Assembly: GCA_028715055.1 (NCBI GenBank) | Contig: JAQTLE010000001.1 | Location: 310,001 to 374,000, forward strand | Length of the DNA stretch: 64,000 nucleotides | Source: Sulfurovaceae bacterium | GTDB lineage: Bacteria; Campylobacterota; Campylobacteria; Campylobacterales; Sulfurovaceae | Reading direction: 5' to 3' | Shown: positions 29,544 through 39,633 of the stretch, one piece after another | Layout of the letters: each line of letters opens with the position of its first letter | Position numbering within the stretch: the stretch's first letter is position 1 | Notes under the pieces: model-generated | Told to the model about the DNA's origin: nothing | The model's input: the letters and a program-made list of their open reading frames with translations, nothing else | Databases searched by the model: none | Program-made: the position numbers and the translations under genes

Positions 29544-31133
29544 CTAGTTTGAATTTATAATATCAAGTTTTTTATTATAAATATTTGTTTTTGCGTCAAA
29601 AAATCCTAAAAGTGTATGAGGCAGATTTGCATGTGAATATGAATTATTTTCCTCTTGTTTTAGTCTGTCCAAGGAGAATTTCTGTTGCGTTTTACTTCCT
29701 AGCCATATCATCATTCCGATATGTGTCTGAGCATCAGGAGCAACTAGTTTAGGCAATCCATGCAGATATACTCCATTTTCTCCAAGTGATTCTCCGTGAT
29801 CGCTGGCATATAACATTGCTGTTTCAAACTTATTGTCATTTTGTTTCAATAATTCTATTACTTTATTTAAAAAATCATCCGTGTAAAGTATAGCATTGTC
29901 ATAACCATTACAAAGTTCTTTCTCAGAGCATTCTTCTAATTGATTTGTTTTACAAGTTGGTGTAAACTTTTCGTAAATTTTTGGATATCTTTTGTAATAT
30001 GCCGGTCCATGATTACCCATTTGGTGTAAAACTATCAATATATCTTTACTTTTATGATCGTCAATATAGGTTTGTAAACCTTTTAACATTCCTTCATCTC
30101 TGCACTCATCACCTTCGCAGACGGTGTTTATACTTGGTGTTCTATAATTTTCATATTCTACTCTTGTTGCAACACCTTTTGAATCTGAATTATTATCCCT
30201 CCACAATACATTTACGCCAGCTCTTTTCAGTACATCCAATACATTTTCTTGAGAGCGCGCTTTTTCGGTATCAATCCCATCATCTCCAAGAAATGAGAAC
30301 ATACAAGGAACTGATACTGCAGTAGATGTTCCGCATGAAGTTACATGAGTAAAATCAATTAAATTAGATTCTTTTTTTAGTTCCGGATTGGTATCCTTGG
30401 AATATCCATTAAGTGAAAAATGATCAGCTCTTGCGGCCTCGCCGACTACCATAATTACTAGTTTTCGTTCATTGTTCGGTTTAATTTTAACATCTGTTCC
30501 CAATTTGGTAAATGTAGTGTGTTTTGGAAATAAAGTTGAACTGGTATATTTGCCAAAGCTATAAATTGGAAATATTGGATTTGTATAAAATCTAAGAGGC
30601 TTATGTTCTCTAAAAAAAGACGAATAGTATGAGCCAAATACTAAAATAGTCATTACTATCACAGATAGAAATAATGTAGATATCAGAACCTTAATCTTAA
30701 GAGCTTGTTTAAAAGATGTGCGGATCAGAGGTTGTTTATATATATAAATTGATGGCAAAATACCCAAGAATAGAACAAAAGCTACTAGTTGCCAGCTAAA
30801 TAGATCAAGTGATTCATTAATATTTGTTTGAACGGCATTTTGCATCATACCAGTATCTATAACAACTTGATATGAATACATAAAATATGCCGAAAAAGCA
30901 GCTATTATAACAATGGTTATCAAAAAAGGTTTAGTCGTATGTTTTGAACTTAAAAGGGTAACCAATAGCACCAATAGGCTAAATAGCACCACCCCTAAAG
31001 AAATTATAAATAATATATTAAATCCACTAAATGTATAAGTTTCTGTTACTTTTGAAAAAAAAGTAAAATTAGCAAAAAGTACCAAAAATAGAGATATGAT
31101 AATTATTAGTCTAGTTGTTGAAATCGGTTTCAT
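29544..31133 (-). CDS. eptA: EptA-like phosphoethanolamine transferase
   Basis: 529 aa. Five N-terminal membrane helices (to about residue 175) and a periplasmic sulfatase-fold domain. The catalytic elements are complete: GEAARADH with E232, T271 in SCGTSTAVSVPC (39 residues after E232, as in MCR-1 and EptA), and YASDHGESLGENG with the metal-binding Asp-His. Several cysteines suit the disulfides of the family. It transfers phosphoethanolamine from phosphatidylethanolamine to lipid A (or to other surface targets, as Campylobacter EptC also does), which lowers sensitivity to cationic peptides and polymyxin. Its start overlaps the phosphatase gene by 23 bp. Confidence 0.9.
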   Translation of the reverse strand: MKPISTTRLIIIISLFLVLFANFTFFSKVTETYTFSGFNILFIISLGVVLFSLLVLLVTLLSSKHTTKPFLITIVIIAAFSAYFMYSYQVVIDTGMMQNAVQTNINESLDLFSWQLVAFVLFLGILPSIYIYKQPLIRTSFKQALKIKVLISTLFLSVIVMTILVFGSYYSSFFREHKPLRFYTNPIFPIYSFGKYTSSTLFPKHTTFTKLGTDVKIKPNNERKLVIMVVGEAARADHFSLNGYSKDTNPELKKESNLIDFTHVTSCGTSTAVSVPCMFSFLGDDGIDTEKARSQENVLDVLKRAGVNVLWRDNNSDSKGVATRVEYENYRTPSINTVCEGDECRDEGMLKGLQTYIDDHKSKDILIVLHQMGNHGPAYYKRYPKIYEKFTPTCKTNQLEECSEKELCNGYDNAILYTDDFLNKVIELLKQNDNKFETAMLYASDHGESLGENGVYLHGLPKLVAPDAQTHIGMMIWLGSKTQQKFSLDRLKQEENNSYSHANLPHTLLGFFDAKTNIYNKKLDIINSN

Positions 31134-31800
31134 ATATCTCCTTTCTATAATAATATACTGCTTTTGCGATCAATAAAATTAAAATCCACGCTAAAAGCAT
31201 AGTTGTAACCGTATGTCCCATAAAATGATCTCCCACCATCATTTTATAAAGTCCCATTATCCAGCCAAGTGCCAACGCTCCAATTACTGCTAATTTTTTA
31301 TTGCGAGGCTTTTTAAATAAAAAATATAAACTAAGTAATGCAAAACCCCCGCTTGCATGTCCGGCCGGATAGCATTTTACTCTTGATGGCTGAACAAATG
31401 TGCTTGGATAGCTTTCCCACAATTTTGTTTTCGGGTATATGCCGCCATATCTGATCTCTTGGTTCGGGCATGGCATATTTGTAGTAGCTTTTAATCCTCC
31501 AGTTACAGACGGCACTATAATAAGAGACAAAAGTACTATCAAAAGTCCGGTTTGATACTTTTTTATAGTATTGTTTTTACGAAAAAATATCAAGGCTATT
31601 AATATTAATACGCCAAATACTGTAATGGCTTTTTTTGCTCCGCCATAGAAGATGCAAGATAGGAGTTTATTATTCTCATCTACTATCCACGTAGAATCCT
31701 TAAAATTATAAAACCAATCTTCAATTGTTATGTCAAGTGTAGTATATTGGAAAATTAATATACTGATTACAAGTAACAGTATAGTAGGAATAATTTTCAA
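31111..31800 (-). CDS. PAP2-family membrane phosphatase, probable lipid A phosphatase
   Basis: 229 aa with about six membrane helices. The phosphatase motifs are K-x6-CP (KATTNMPCP; the usual RP is CP here), CYPAGHASGG (PSGH motif as PAGH) and VGDHFMGHT for the third motif with its His. It precedes and overlaps eptA. In Helicobacter pylori the lipid A 1-phosphatase LpxE is encoded next to the phosphoethanolamine transferase, and dephosphorylation makes room for the ethanolamine. By analogy this pair would reshape the lipid A phosphate groups. The missing Arg in motif 1 is unusual and could mean altered substrate use. Confidence 0.75.
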   Translation of the reverse strand: MKIIPTILLLVISILIFQYTTLDITIEDWFYNFKDSTWIVDENNKLLSCIFYGGAKKAITVFGVLILIALIFFRKNNTIKKYQTGLLIVLLSLIIVPSVTGGLKATTNMPCPNQEIRYGGIYPKTKLWESYPSTFVQPSRVKCYPAGHASGGFALLSLYFLFKKPRNKKLAVIGALALGWIMGLYKMMVGDHFMGHTVTTMLLAWILILLIAKAVYYYRKEIYETDFNN

Positions 31801-31854
31801 TCTTTGCCTTTAATATTTTTAAAACGTAGTATCATAGTGAAAAATAGTTAACCA

Positions 31855-32376
31855 TTATTTAATGCGCTGATCAAATTCTGAAATTTCATAAGGTAAAGTA
31901 ACAATATTATAGGCTTCTGGCAGATTTTTACTAGGCAGTGTGCGCCATTCAACCGGAAGTTTCATGGCCAAAAGATTTGAGATATTTTCTAGTATTTCAT
32001 GCGCTTTATTTAATTCGGTTGATGGTACTGGAATAAAAATTTGCAAATGCCTATCGCTTTTTCCTTTGAACGTATAAAAAGATTTAATATTCATAGAGTT
32101 AAAAAGTTGTTTGGCGGTATGAAAAAATCTCATCGGTTCATCGCCTTTATATTCTAAAACAAGTAGATTGGTATACCCATTATTCAGCAAAGGGGAAGCT
32201 ACGATCATATCTTTTTTAAAATGTTGGGCTAAAACAGTATTGTCTAGATCCTCATTTATTCGTTCGAATTTTGCATAAAACGTACGATTATCAAATGCAA
32301 TCTTTTCTACAATATAGGTTCTTTTGACATAATAATGAGATCTATTAAATCCTAAGATATCCAAATCAATATTCAA
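31855..32376 (-). CDS. DUF1882 protein
   Basis: 173 aa with no known catalytic motif. It is placed as DUF1882 by context: directly downstream of glyA (8 bp gap), as the corresponding gene is in Campylobacter. The sequence has a repeated beta/alpha character, with FYTFKGKSDRHLQIFIPVPSTE in the middle. It is probably a cytoplasmic protein of unknown function restricted to this phylum. Confidence 0.65.
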   Translation of the reverse strand: MNIDLDILGFNRSHYYVKRTYIVEKIAFDNRTFYAKFERINEDLDNTVLAQHFKKDMIVASPLLNNGYTNLLVLEYKGDEPMRFFHTAKQLFNSMNIKSFYTFKGKSDRHLQIFIPVPSTELNKAHEILENISNLLAMKLPVEWRTLPSKNLPEAYNIVTLPYEISEFDQRIK

Positions 32377-32384
32377 TTATGCCT

Positions 32385-33635
32385 CTAATATATAGGTTTT
32401 GTATACATAACAAATTTGCCGGCTAGTTCTTTCATCTCTTCTTTTATTTTAGCATGCAGATCTGTATCTTCGATATTGTCCAGTACATCAGCAATCTTGT
32501 TCGCAATAATCTCAAATTCAGCTTCTTTCATACCTCTACTGGTGAGAGCCGGCGAACCTACACGAATTCCAGATGTCACAAATGGGCTTCTTATTTCTCC
32601 GGGAACAGTGTTTTTATTGACCGTGATTCCTGCATTGCCAAGCGCTGCGTCAGCATCTTTGCCGGAAAATGGTTTATTAAGGAATGATACAAGTACTAGA
32701 TGATTATCCGTACCGTTAGATACTATATCGTATCCTCTGTTCATTAGTACATTTGCCAATACCCCGGCGTTTGCTTTAACTTGTTTGGCATATACTTTCC
32801 ATTCAGGGCTAAGATTGTGTTTAAAACCAACCGCCTTAGCCGCGATCACATGTACTAGCGGACCACCCTGGATGCCGGGGAATATAGCAGAGTTGATTTT
32901 TTTGGCGATCTCCTCGTCATTTGTAAGTATCATTCCGCCTCTTGGACCGGCAAGTGTTTTATGTGTAGTGGTCGTAACTACATGTGCATGCGGGAATGGA
33001 CTAGGATGCTCATCTGCAACTACCAGTCCTGCTATATGAGCCACATCAGCGAACAATAAAGCATTTACACTATCAGCTATCTCTCTAAATCTAGCAAAAT
33101 CAATCTCTCTAGCATATGCAGAGGCACCGCAAACTATGATTTTTGGTTGAACCAATTTTGCAATTTCTGCAACTTTGTCGTAATTGATTCTGCCATCAAG
33201 CTCAACGCCATAAAAGAAACTTTGATAGTTTTTTCCGGAAAAACTTACTTTGCTCCCATGTGTAAGATGTCCGCCATGGCTTAGATCCATACCGAGTATT
33301 TTATCTCCGGCTTGAAGTAATGCAGCATATACTGCGCCGTTAGCTTGGCTTCCTGAGTGTGGTTGCACATTTGCATAAGAACATCCAAAAAGCTTGCAAG
33401 CTCTATCGATTGCCAATTGTTCTACCGTATCGGCATTTTCGCAGCCACCGTAATACCTTTTGTTTGGATAGCCTTCTGCGTATTTGTTTGTCAATACACT
33501 ACCCATTGCTTCCATTACTGCTGGATGTGTGAAGTTTTCACTAGCTATCATCTCAAGATGATTTGTTTGTCGCTCTAATTCTTGCTCTATAGCATGAAAT
33601 ATCTCTGGGTCAAATTGTTCCATTGCATAACTCAT
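32385..33635 (-). CDS. glyA: Serine hydroxymethyltransferase
   Basis: 416 aa, full length. PLP lysine in [16 protein letters not shown], plus the N-terminal [12 protein letters not shown] and the [15 protein letters not shown] blocks. It converts serine and tetrahydrofolate to glycine and methylene-THF, the main one-carbon source. AAGGAAAAAAC precedes the ATG. It stands in the conserved order fur-lysS-glyA-DUF1882. Confidence 0.98.
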   Translation of the reverse strand: MSYAMEQFDPEIFHAIEQELERQTNHLEMIASENFTHPAVMEAMGSVLTNKYAEGYPNKRYYGGCENADTVEQLAIDRACKLFGCSYANVQPHSGSQANGAVYAALLQAGDKILGMDLSHGGHLTHGSKVSFSGKNYQSFFYGVELDGRINYDKVAEIAKLVQPKIIVCGASAYAREIDFARFREIADSVNALLFADVAHIAGLVVADEHPSPFPHAHVVTTTTHKTLAGPRGGMILTNDEEIAKKINSAIFPGIQGGPLVHVIAAKAVGFKHNLSPEWKVYAKQVKANAGVLANVLMNRGYDIVSNGTDNHLVLVSFLNKPFSGKDADAALGNAGITVNKNTVPGEIRSPFVTSGIRVGSPALTSRGMKEAEFEIIANKIADVLDNIEDTDLHAKIKEEMKELAGKFVMYTKPIY

Positions 33636-33656
33636 GTTTTTTCCTTCTTTTAAAAT

Positions 33657-35174
33657 TTAATCATTATTTATCTGTAAAGACGTCTCTGGTCTCATAGCCG
33701 GAAATAGAAGTACATCTCGAATAGAATGCTGATTTGTAAGCATCATAACAAGCCTATCTATACCTATTCCTTCTCCAGCTGTTGGCGGCATGCCGTAACT
33801 CAAAGCCCTTACGTAGTCCAGATCCATATGCATAGCTTCATCATCTCCTGTGACCTCTTTGGTGGCCACTTGAGCTTTAAATCTTTCATATTGGTCAATT
33901 GGATCGTTAAGTTCACTAAAGCCGTTTGCTATTTCTTTACCTGCGATGAATAGCTCGAAACGCTCAGCGATATCCGGATTACTATCGCTTCTGCGTGCGA
34001 GCGGAGAGATATCGATAGGAAAATCCGTGATAAACGTAGGATTTATAAGTTTGCTTTCTACGAAAGCATCGAAAAGTTCTGCTTGTAAATAACCAAGAGA
34101 TAAATTTTCATCTACTTTTACATTATTTGCTTTTAAATATTCCAAAGCTTTTGTCTTATCCATTGTAACATCAGAAGGTACTCCACCTATAGAAGTAAGG
34201 GAATCAATATACGATACTTTGGCAAATGGGGATTTGAAATCGATCTCCAATTCACCGTATGGCAGTTTGTTAGGTAATTTCAGCTCTACAAATAGATATT
34301 CAAATAATTCTTCAGTAATTTTCATAAGGTCAGTATAGCGATGATATGCCCAATAAAACTCTATCATTGTAAACTCTGGATTATGGGTATGGTCCATGCC
34401 CTCATTTCTGAAATTACGGTTTATTTCAAATACTGCTTCCATTCCTCCGACTATAAGTCTTTTGAGGTATAGCTCAGGTGCAATACGCAGGTATCTAGAT
34501 ACATCAAGAGCATTGTGATGAGTTATGAACGGTCTGGCATTCGCTCCGCCTGGGATAGGGTGAAGCATAGGTGTTTCAACTTCTAGAAATGTTCTGCTTT
34601 CGAAAAACCTACGCACTAAAGATACTATACGGCTTCTAAGTACAAATATATCTTTTACTTCCGGGTTCATGATCATATCCAGGTATCTTTGACGATATCT
34701 AAGTTCTTGGTCTTGAAGCCCATGGAATTTTTCAGGAAGCGGAGAAAGAGTTTTTGTGGTGATCTCAAATGATGTACAATGAAGTGTCAGTTCTCCTGTT
34801 TGCGTCACAAAAGGGTATCCGGTAGCAGTGATGATATCGCCTACTTCAATTAGTTTTTTGATTTTGTTATAGTAGCCTTCCGGTAGATCATCTCTGCTAT
34901 AATAGATCTGCACCATACCTTTGCTATCTTGAATCTTTGCAAATGCTGCTTTGCCCATTATGCGAAGCAGTTTTATGCGGCCGGTTAAAGTTACACTTTT
35001 TGCAGTATCTTTTTTCTCACCTTCTTCTAGCTCTTGAAGGTAGTTATATGTTTGTAAAAATGTATCAGAATCAATTGCAGGAGTTACAATATTCGGATAT
35101 GGATTGATTCCTTCTGATTTTAGTTCATCCGCTTTTTTTATGCGTTCTTGAATATATGGATTTTCAAATATCAA
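33657..35174 (-). CDS. lysS: Lysyl-tRNA synthetase, class II
   Basis: 505 aa. N-terminal OB fold ([21 protein letters not shown]) and class II catalytic core: FLEVETPML (motif 1), [20 protein letters not shown] (motif 2) and [13 protein letters not shown] (motif 3). It charges tRNA-Lys. The start overlaps the fur stop by 4 bp. Confidence 0.98.
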   Translation of the reverse strand: MIFENPYIQERIKKADELKSEGINPYPNIVTPAIDSDTFLQTYNYLQELEEGEKKDTAKSVTLTGRIKLLRIMGKAAFAKIQDSKGMVQIYYSRDDLPEGYYNKIKKLIEVGDIITATGYPFVTQTGELTLHCTSFEITTKTLSPLPEKFHGLQDQELRYRQRYLDMIMNPEVKDIFVLRSRIVSLVRRFFESRTFLEVETPMLHPIPGGANARPFITHHNALDVSRYLRIAPELYLKRLIVGGMEAVFEINRNFRNEGMDHTHNPEFTMIEFYWAYHRYTDLMKITEELFEYLFVELKLPNKLPYGELEIDFKSPFAKVSYIDSLTSIGGVPSDVTMDKTKALEYLKANNVKVDENLSLGYLQAELFDAFVESKLINPTFITDFPIDISPLARRSDSNPDIAERFELFIAGKEIANGFSELNDPIDQYERFKAQVATKEVTGDDEAMHMDLDYVRALSYGMPPTAGEGIGIDRLVMMLTNQHSIRDVLLFPAMRPETSLQINND

Positions 35175-35635
35175 CTATTATTCCTTGTTAATGTTAGATT
35201 TTGGCATGATTGACATACACCTATGATCTTCATAGTATGGTCAGTCATTTTAAAATTAATTTTATTAGCTATCTCATGTTGTTGTTTTTCTATCACTTCG
35301 TCATAAAATTCAGTGATAATTCCGCATTGCTTGCACACGAGATGATCATGGTGTTTTTTGAGTCCAAATTCATATTTTTTGCCTTGAGCACCAAATGAAA
35401 TAGATGTAACAAGTCCCGCATCTTCCAATAGTGTCAATGTACGATAAACTGTCGCAATCCCTATTGTCATATCAGGATAAGTAATTTTAAGAGCATCATT
35501 TATCTCTTCTGGTGTAAAATGTCCATGGTTGTCATATAAGTATTTGACGATCAATTCTCTTTGCTTTGTATATTTAAGTCCGCTTTCTTTTATGATTAAT
35601 TTAAACTGCTCAAGTAAAACGTCATAATCTATCAT
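35171..35635 (-). CDS. fur: Fur-family metal-dependent repressor
   Basis: 154 aa. Winged-helix DNA-binding domain (residues 1-85, with [18 protein letters not shown]) and a dimerisation/metal domain with [13 protein letters not shown] and a second C-x2-C (CQSC) for structural zinc. The position before lysS matches fur (Cj0400) of Campylobacter, which represses iron uptake genes. Zur or PerR specificity cannot be fully excluded from sequence, but synteny supports Fur. It starts in an overlap with cvpA (4 bp). Confidence 0.92.
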   Translation of the reverse strand: MIDYDVLLEQFKLIIKESGLKYTKQRELIVKYLYDNHGHFTPEEINDALKITYPDMTIGIATVYRTLTLLEDAGLVTSISFGAQGKKYEFGLKKHHDHLVCKQCGIITEFYDEVIEKQQHEIANKINFKMTDHTMKIIGVCQSCQNLTLTRNNS

Positions 35636-36216
35636 ATTGTTCTCGTTGTATTATATTCTTTACTTTTATCATCCGGGATTTTATAAGTTGGAGCGGTAGA
35701 TGGTTTGAGCGTGTTTAGATTTATTTTTTTTGGGTCCAAATGAACCAAAAATACACCTGTTTTTATAAGATATGGGTACAAAATACTGTTATTGGTGTAT
35801 TTATCTAATTTATCCTTGAAAAGTGTAACGCTTGATAATGCCGTAAGGATAATTGCAAATACAACGAAATATTTTCCTCCTCCTGCAATAAATCCTAAAA
35901 TATTATTAATAATTCCCAATCCACTGGCATTTATTAATGTCGACAATAACGTTCCTAGCGATAAAGCCGTTATCCAAATAATTGCCAAGATTGCAAAAAA
36001 TCCAGCCAAGGTCAGTAGAGTTTTATTTTCTAAATGCAGCAAGTGATCACTGATAAATGTCGCCATCACGCCAGATAACCTAGAAGCCAAAAATATACCT
36101 AGAACAATGCCTATCAAACCAAAAATTTCTTTAAAAAATCCATTAATAAACCCCTTGATTCCTACAAGAATAACAATAGAGCCTATAATTAAATCAAGCT
36201 GATTTAAATTTTCCAT
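35632..36216 (-). CDS. CvpA-family membrane protein
   Basis: 194 aa with four membrane helices (about 8-30, 33-55, 65-88, 105-128) and the family opening LDLIIGSIVILVGIKGFINGF. The C-terminal 50 residues are hydrophilic. CvpA was first linked to colicin V production in E. coli and, more generally, to envelope integrity; its molecular role is unclear. It is the gene before fur, as in Campylobacter. Confidence 0.88.
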   Translation of the reverse strand: MENLNQLDLIIGSIVILVGIKGFINGFFKEIFGLIGIVLGIFLASRLSGVMATFISDHLLHLENKTLLTLAGFFAILAIIWITALSLGTLLSTLINASGLGIINNILGFIAGGGKYFVVFAIILTALSSVTLFKDKLDKYTNNSILYPYLIKTGVFLVHLDPKKINLNTLKPSTAPTYKIPDDKSKEYNTTRTI

Positions 36217-36290
36217 GAAAGCCTTTTGGTTAGATATGTATAATGTGCGTATTGTATCATCTTATAGTAAAATAAATCTTAGAGATATAG

Positions 36291-37364
36291 TTAGTAGAAA
36301 CCGCCTGGCATTAGTTTCAAGAGTTCATCTTGTTTGTTAGAAAACTGTAGGGCAATATCTTTTGAAATGATCTTTTGCTTTATTAAGGAAATAAGAATTT
36401 GTGTTTGTGTTTGCATACCGGTCTCTTCTTGGCCTAGCTGCATCTGAGAATAAATTTGATGTACTTTTTCTTCACGGATCAGGTTGGCTATGGCATGATT
36501 CATTGTCATTATCTCAGAAACTGCAATTCTTCCACCACCGATTTTTGGCAATAGAGATTGGGAAATAACAGCAACTAAGGATGAAGAGAGCATTGAACGG
36601 ACTTGCGGCTGTTCCTCCCCTGTGAATACATCGATAATACGGTTAATGGTACTTGGAGCAGAGTTGGTGTGCAAAGTCGCAAATACCAAATGCCCTGTCT
36701 CAGCAGCGGTCAAAGCAGCTGCAATGGTCTCTTTGTCTCTCATTTCTCCGACTAGGATAATATCCGGATCTTCGCGCATAGCATATTTGAGTGCAGTGGC
36801 AAATGAAGCAGTATCGCTTCCGACTTCTCTGTGTGAAAATACAGATTTTTTATTGATATGTACAAATTCCACCGGATCTTCAACTGTAATTATATGTTTT
36901 TGTTCGTGTTCGTTTATCTCATTAAGCATAGCAGCAAGAGTTGTTGATTTTCCTGAACCGGTCGGACCGGTAACTAGGATAATACCTTTTTCGCGTCTGA
37001 TAAGTTTTTTATAAATTGCCGGAGCGCCTATATCATCCAATGATGGGATAGCGATGGGAATAGGTCTAAAGGCTGCACACATTTCTCCCAAAGCATGATA
37101 ATAGTTCGCCCTAAAACGCACAACATTTTTTAGTTCAAATGAAAAATCCAATTCATAATTTTCTTCAAAATGTTTTTTTTGTTTATCCGAGATGACAGGA
37201 AAGCACATTTCTTCAATATCTTTGCTTGCAAGTTCTGGTTCATTAACCGGTTCAAGTTTTCCATCTAAACGAATAAGAGGTTTCGAGCGACTGATCAGGT
37301 GTAGATCAGATGCCTTAAGAGTAACTACATCTTGAAGTAATTTGGTTAAGTCGGAATGCAACAT
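36291..37364 (-). CDS. PilT-like type IV pilus retraction ATPase
   Basis: 357 aa. Walker A GPTGSGKSTTLAAML (about 130), Asp-box and Walker B (DPDIILVGEMRDKETI), His-box (GHLVFATLHTNSA) and the PilT-type C-terminus up to LLKLMPGGFY. PilT hexamers power pilus retraction, twitching and DNA uptake. No pilus structural genes are in the window. It is distinguished from GspE/PilB by the small N-terminal domain and absent zinc-binding Cys cluster. With dprA broken at the left end of the window, any role in transformation may be lost. Confidence 0.9.
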   Translation of the reverse strand: MLHSDLTKLLQDVVTLKASDLHLISRSKPLIRLDGKLEPVNEPELASKDIEEMCFPVISDKQKKHFEENYELDFSFELKNVVRFRANYYHALGEMCAAFRPIPIAIPSLDDIGAPAIYKKLIRREKGIILVTGPTGSGKSTTLAAMLNEINEHEQKHIITVEDPVEFVHINKKSVFSHREVGSDTASFATALKYAMREDPDIILVGEMRDKETIAAALTAAETGHLVFATLHTNSAPSTINRIIDVFTGEEQPQVRSMLSSSLVAVISQSLLPKIGGGRIAVSEIMTMNHAIANLIREEKVHQIYSQMQLGQEETGMQTQTQILISLIKQKIISKDIALQFSNKQDELLKLMPGGFY

Positions 37365-37389
37365 AATATTTTTCCCAATAAATATAAAA

Positions 37390-37680
37390 TTATTCTATGA
37401 TAGCAGGCACAACAAAAAAATCATCTTTGCTTTGAGGCGCTTTAGATAGTATGCTCTTGATTACATCTTCTTGTCTAAGCGGCACATCTTCTCTCATCGG
37501 CGTTCCACCGGTTAGAGTTGAAAATGATGCATCAAGACCGCTTGTATCAAGTTCGCTTAGGTTTTCAACGTAAGCTACGATATCTGAAAGTTGATGAATG
37601 ATTTCTTCTTTTTTGTTATCATCGATTTTTAGGTGTGAAAGTTTTTCTAGTTTTTCTAAAATAGTATTATCTATCTGCAC
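37390..37680 (-). CDS. gatC: Asp/Glu-tRNA amidotransferase subunit C
   Basis: 96 aa from GTG at 37680, chosen because AGAGGG sits 5 nt upstream; an upstream ATG at 37716 would add 12 residues without a ribosome site. Family features: LEKLSHLKIDDNKKEEIIHQL, a central VENLSELDTSG and the MREDVP segment that wraps GatA. It stabilises GatAB, which amidates misacylated Glu-tRNA-Gln and Asp-tRNA-Asn. GatA and GatB are elsewhere. Confidence 0.92.
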   Translation of the reverse strand: MQIDNTILEKLEKLSHLKIDDNKKEEIIHQLSDIVAYVENLSELDTSGLDASFSTLTGGTPMREDVPLRQEDVIKSILSKAPQSKDDFFVVPAIIE

Positions 37681-37765
37681 ATTTCCCTCTTTATTTGAAG
37701 TTTTATTATTGTACATTAAATTTGTTTAAGATATAACTTTACAAGATATTTGCAAAGGATATGAG

Positions 37766-38104
37766 ATGTTGCAATCATTGGATATGAGCTCGCCTGAATT
37801 TTTAGAAGAGATCGAAAAAACAAAGCAATTTACATATAAAGTATGCAGTCAATTTGGCTTCGTGCATCATCCAAATGAAGATGTAAATGAAGGCGTTATT
37901 ATGGGGCTTGCTAGACATAAAATGTTATATGGCAAGAGGTTTTGCCCATGTTTTATGGTAATAGAAGAGAATGGCATGCATAAAAGTGCTGATAATCGTA
38001 TTTGTCCATGTAAGCCGGCACTTGATCGTGAAATTCCGGAAGAAGGTAAATGTCATTGCGGTATATTTTGCACCCCGGAATACGCAATGGCGAATCAAAA
38101 TTAG
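37766..38104 (+). CDS. Ferredoxin-thioredoxin reductase catalytic subunit-like protein
   Basis: 112 aa. It has the hallmark three Cys pairs: CPC (60-62), CPC (80-82) and CHC (96-98), which in plants and cyanobacteria hold a [4Fe-4S] cluster and the active disulfide that reduces thioredoxin. The spacing (17 and 13 residues) differs slightly from the chloroplast pattern, and there is an extra C102. No variable subunit is adjacent. A thioredoxin-fold gene follows one gene downstream (39219). Electron donor and target are unknown in this phylum. Confidence 0.85.
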   Translation: MLQSLDMSSPEFLEEIEKTKQFTYKVCSQFGFVHHPNEDVNEGVIMGLARHKMLYGKRFCPCFMVIEENGMHKSADNRICPCKPALDREIPEEGKCHCGIFCTPEYAMANQN

Positions 38105-38106
38105 AT

Positions 38107-39216
38107 ATGAACGTAATAGATATATTAATCAAACTACTTAGCTATAAGTCAATAACGCCAAACGATGATGGCGCATTGTCTTGGATAGAATCATATTTGA
38201 GTGATTACGAAGCACTGTATCACAACAAAGAAGGCGTAAAAAACCTTTTTCTTACTAAGCAATTTGGGAAAAGCGATGTACATCTTTGTTTTGCAGGACA
38301 TATAGACGTTGTCCCTGCGGGAGATGGTTGGAATAGTAATCCGTTTGTACCTATGGTTGAAAATGGCATGATATATGGCCGAGGTACACAGGACATGAAA
38401 AGCGGAGTTGCTGCTTTTGTGCAAGCTGCTAAGGATACAAAAGAGTTTCATGGAAGATTGTCTTTGCTTCTTACATCCGATGAGGAAGGTGATGCAACTT
38501 ACGGAACCCAAGAAATGCTCAGGTATCTTAAAAGTATCAATTTGTTACCGACCCATTGCATAGTCGCAGAGCCTACTTGTGAAAAGCAATTTGGCGATGC
38601 CATAAAAGTTGGCAGACGAGGGTCAATTAATGGCATTTTGCATCTTAGAGGTAAACAAGGACATGCAGCATACCCGGAAAAATCCGACAATCCTATACAT
38701 GCTATATCAAAGATATTATTTGATATAGCCGGAGTATATTTGGATAACGGAGATGAGTATTTTTCTCCGAGTACTTTAGTCGTTACCGACCTTCGTTCAG
38801 GTATGGAAGTTACCAATGTAACGCCTGGCACACTTAAAATGATGTTCAATGTCAGAAATTCTACGCATACAACAATAGATAATATCAGGTCATTTGTAGA
38901 AGAAAAATTAAAAGGATTGGATTTTACATTAGAGCTTTCGCAGTCTGCCTATCCATTCATAACTAGCAGCAAGGGTGTGCTTTCCAAGACAATCACAAAT
39001 GCGATAGAAAAATATTGTCACATAACACCAAAATATTCAACCGCAGGAGGTACTAGCGATGCAAGATTTATTGCTCCTTATGGCGTTGAGGTATTAGAGT
39101 TTGGAGTGATAAATGATACTATTCATGCACCAAACGAGAAAGTTAGTATCGATGAGGTTGAAAAATTATATAAAATTTTTACACAAGTTGTAAAAAATTT
39201 TCCAATTAAGGAGTAA
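38107..39216 (+). CDS. dapE: Succinyl-diaminopimelate desuccinylase
   Basis: 369 aa from the ATG at 38107, 3 bp after the FTR-like gene; an in-frame start at 38050 would lie inside that gene. M20 metallopeptidase motifs: FAGHIDVVPAGDGW (metal His and Asp), YGRGTQDMKSG, TSDEEGDATYG (catalytic Glu-Glu) and the C-terminal TAGGTSDARF with the dimer domain in between. It acts in lysine and meso-diaminopimelate synthesis, linking to lysC elsewhere in the window. Confidence 0.95.
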   Translation: MNVIDILIKLLSYKSITPNDDGALSWIESYLSDYEALYHNKEGVKNLFLTKQFGKSDVHLCFAGHIDVVPAGDGWNSNPFVPMVENGMIYGRGTQDMKSGVAAFVQAAKDTKEFHGRLSLLLTSDEEGDATYGTQEMLRYLKSINLLPTHCIVAEPTCEKQFGDAIKVGRRGSINGILHLRGKQGHAAYPEKSDNPIHAISKILFDIAGVYLDNGDEYFSPSTLVVTDLRSGMEVTNVTPGTLKMMFNVRNSTHTTIDNIRSFVEEKLKGLDFTLELSQSAYPFITSSKGVLSKTITNAIEKYCHITPKYSTAGGTSDARFIAPYGVEVLEFGVINDTIHAPNEKVSIDEVEKLYKIFTQVVKNFPIKE

Positions 39217-39218
39217 AA

Positions 39219-39629
39219 ATGAAAAAATTAATATTTATTTTCAGCATTTTATGTTCTATGGCTAATGCTGCAAATTTAAAGTGGAATGATGATTTTAATG
39301 AGGCAATATTGAAAGCAAAAAAGGAGCATAAGGCTTTGATGGTTATGGTGGAAAGCGAGCATTGCAGATGGTGCAAAGCTATGAATGAAACTACATTTAA
39401 TGACAATAAAGTCAAAGCAGGTCTTAGATCGTTTGTGTTGATTAAGATTATGCGCGATGACACCGAATCTATGCGTTTACTTCCTGATGTGGTAGGAGTG
39501 CCTACAGTGTTTTTTATGACACCGGAAAAAGAAATTTTAGAACAAGCAATAGGATTTTTCGAAGAGGAAGATTTTTTAATTTTTATAAATAATGCCAAAA
39601 AGAAATTTTATACAAAAAATAAACAATAA
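39219..39629 (+). CDS. Periplasmic thioredoxin-fold protein (CRWC motif)
   Basis: 136 aa with a signal peptide (residues 1-18) after a strong AAGGAG site. The thioredoxin_7-like fold contains the redox motif C-R-W-C (MVESEHCRWCKAM, about 47-50) and cis-proline in VVGVPTVFFM. It is probably a periplasmic disulfide reductase, similar in kind to SoxW or DsbD-C-like proteins. It may form a redox unit with the FTR-like gene two genes upstream, but the cellular compartments differ, so this is weak. Confidence 0.8.
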   Translation: MKKLIFIFSILCSMANAANLKWNDDFNEAILKAKKEHKALMVMVESEHCRWCKAMNETTFNDNKVKAGLRSFVLIKIMRDDTESMRLLPDVVGVPTVFFMTPEKEILEQAIGFFEEEDFLIFINNAKKKFYTKNKQ

Positions 39630-39633
39630 TACT

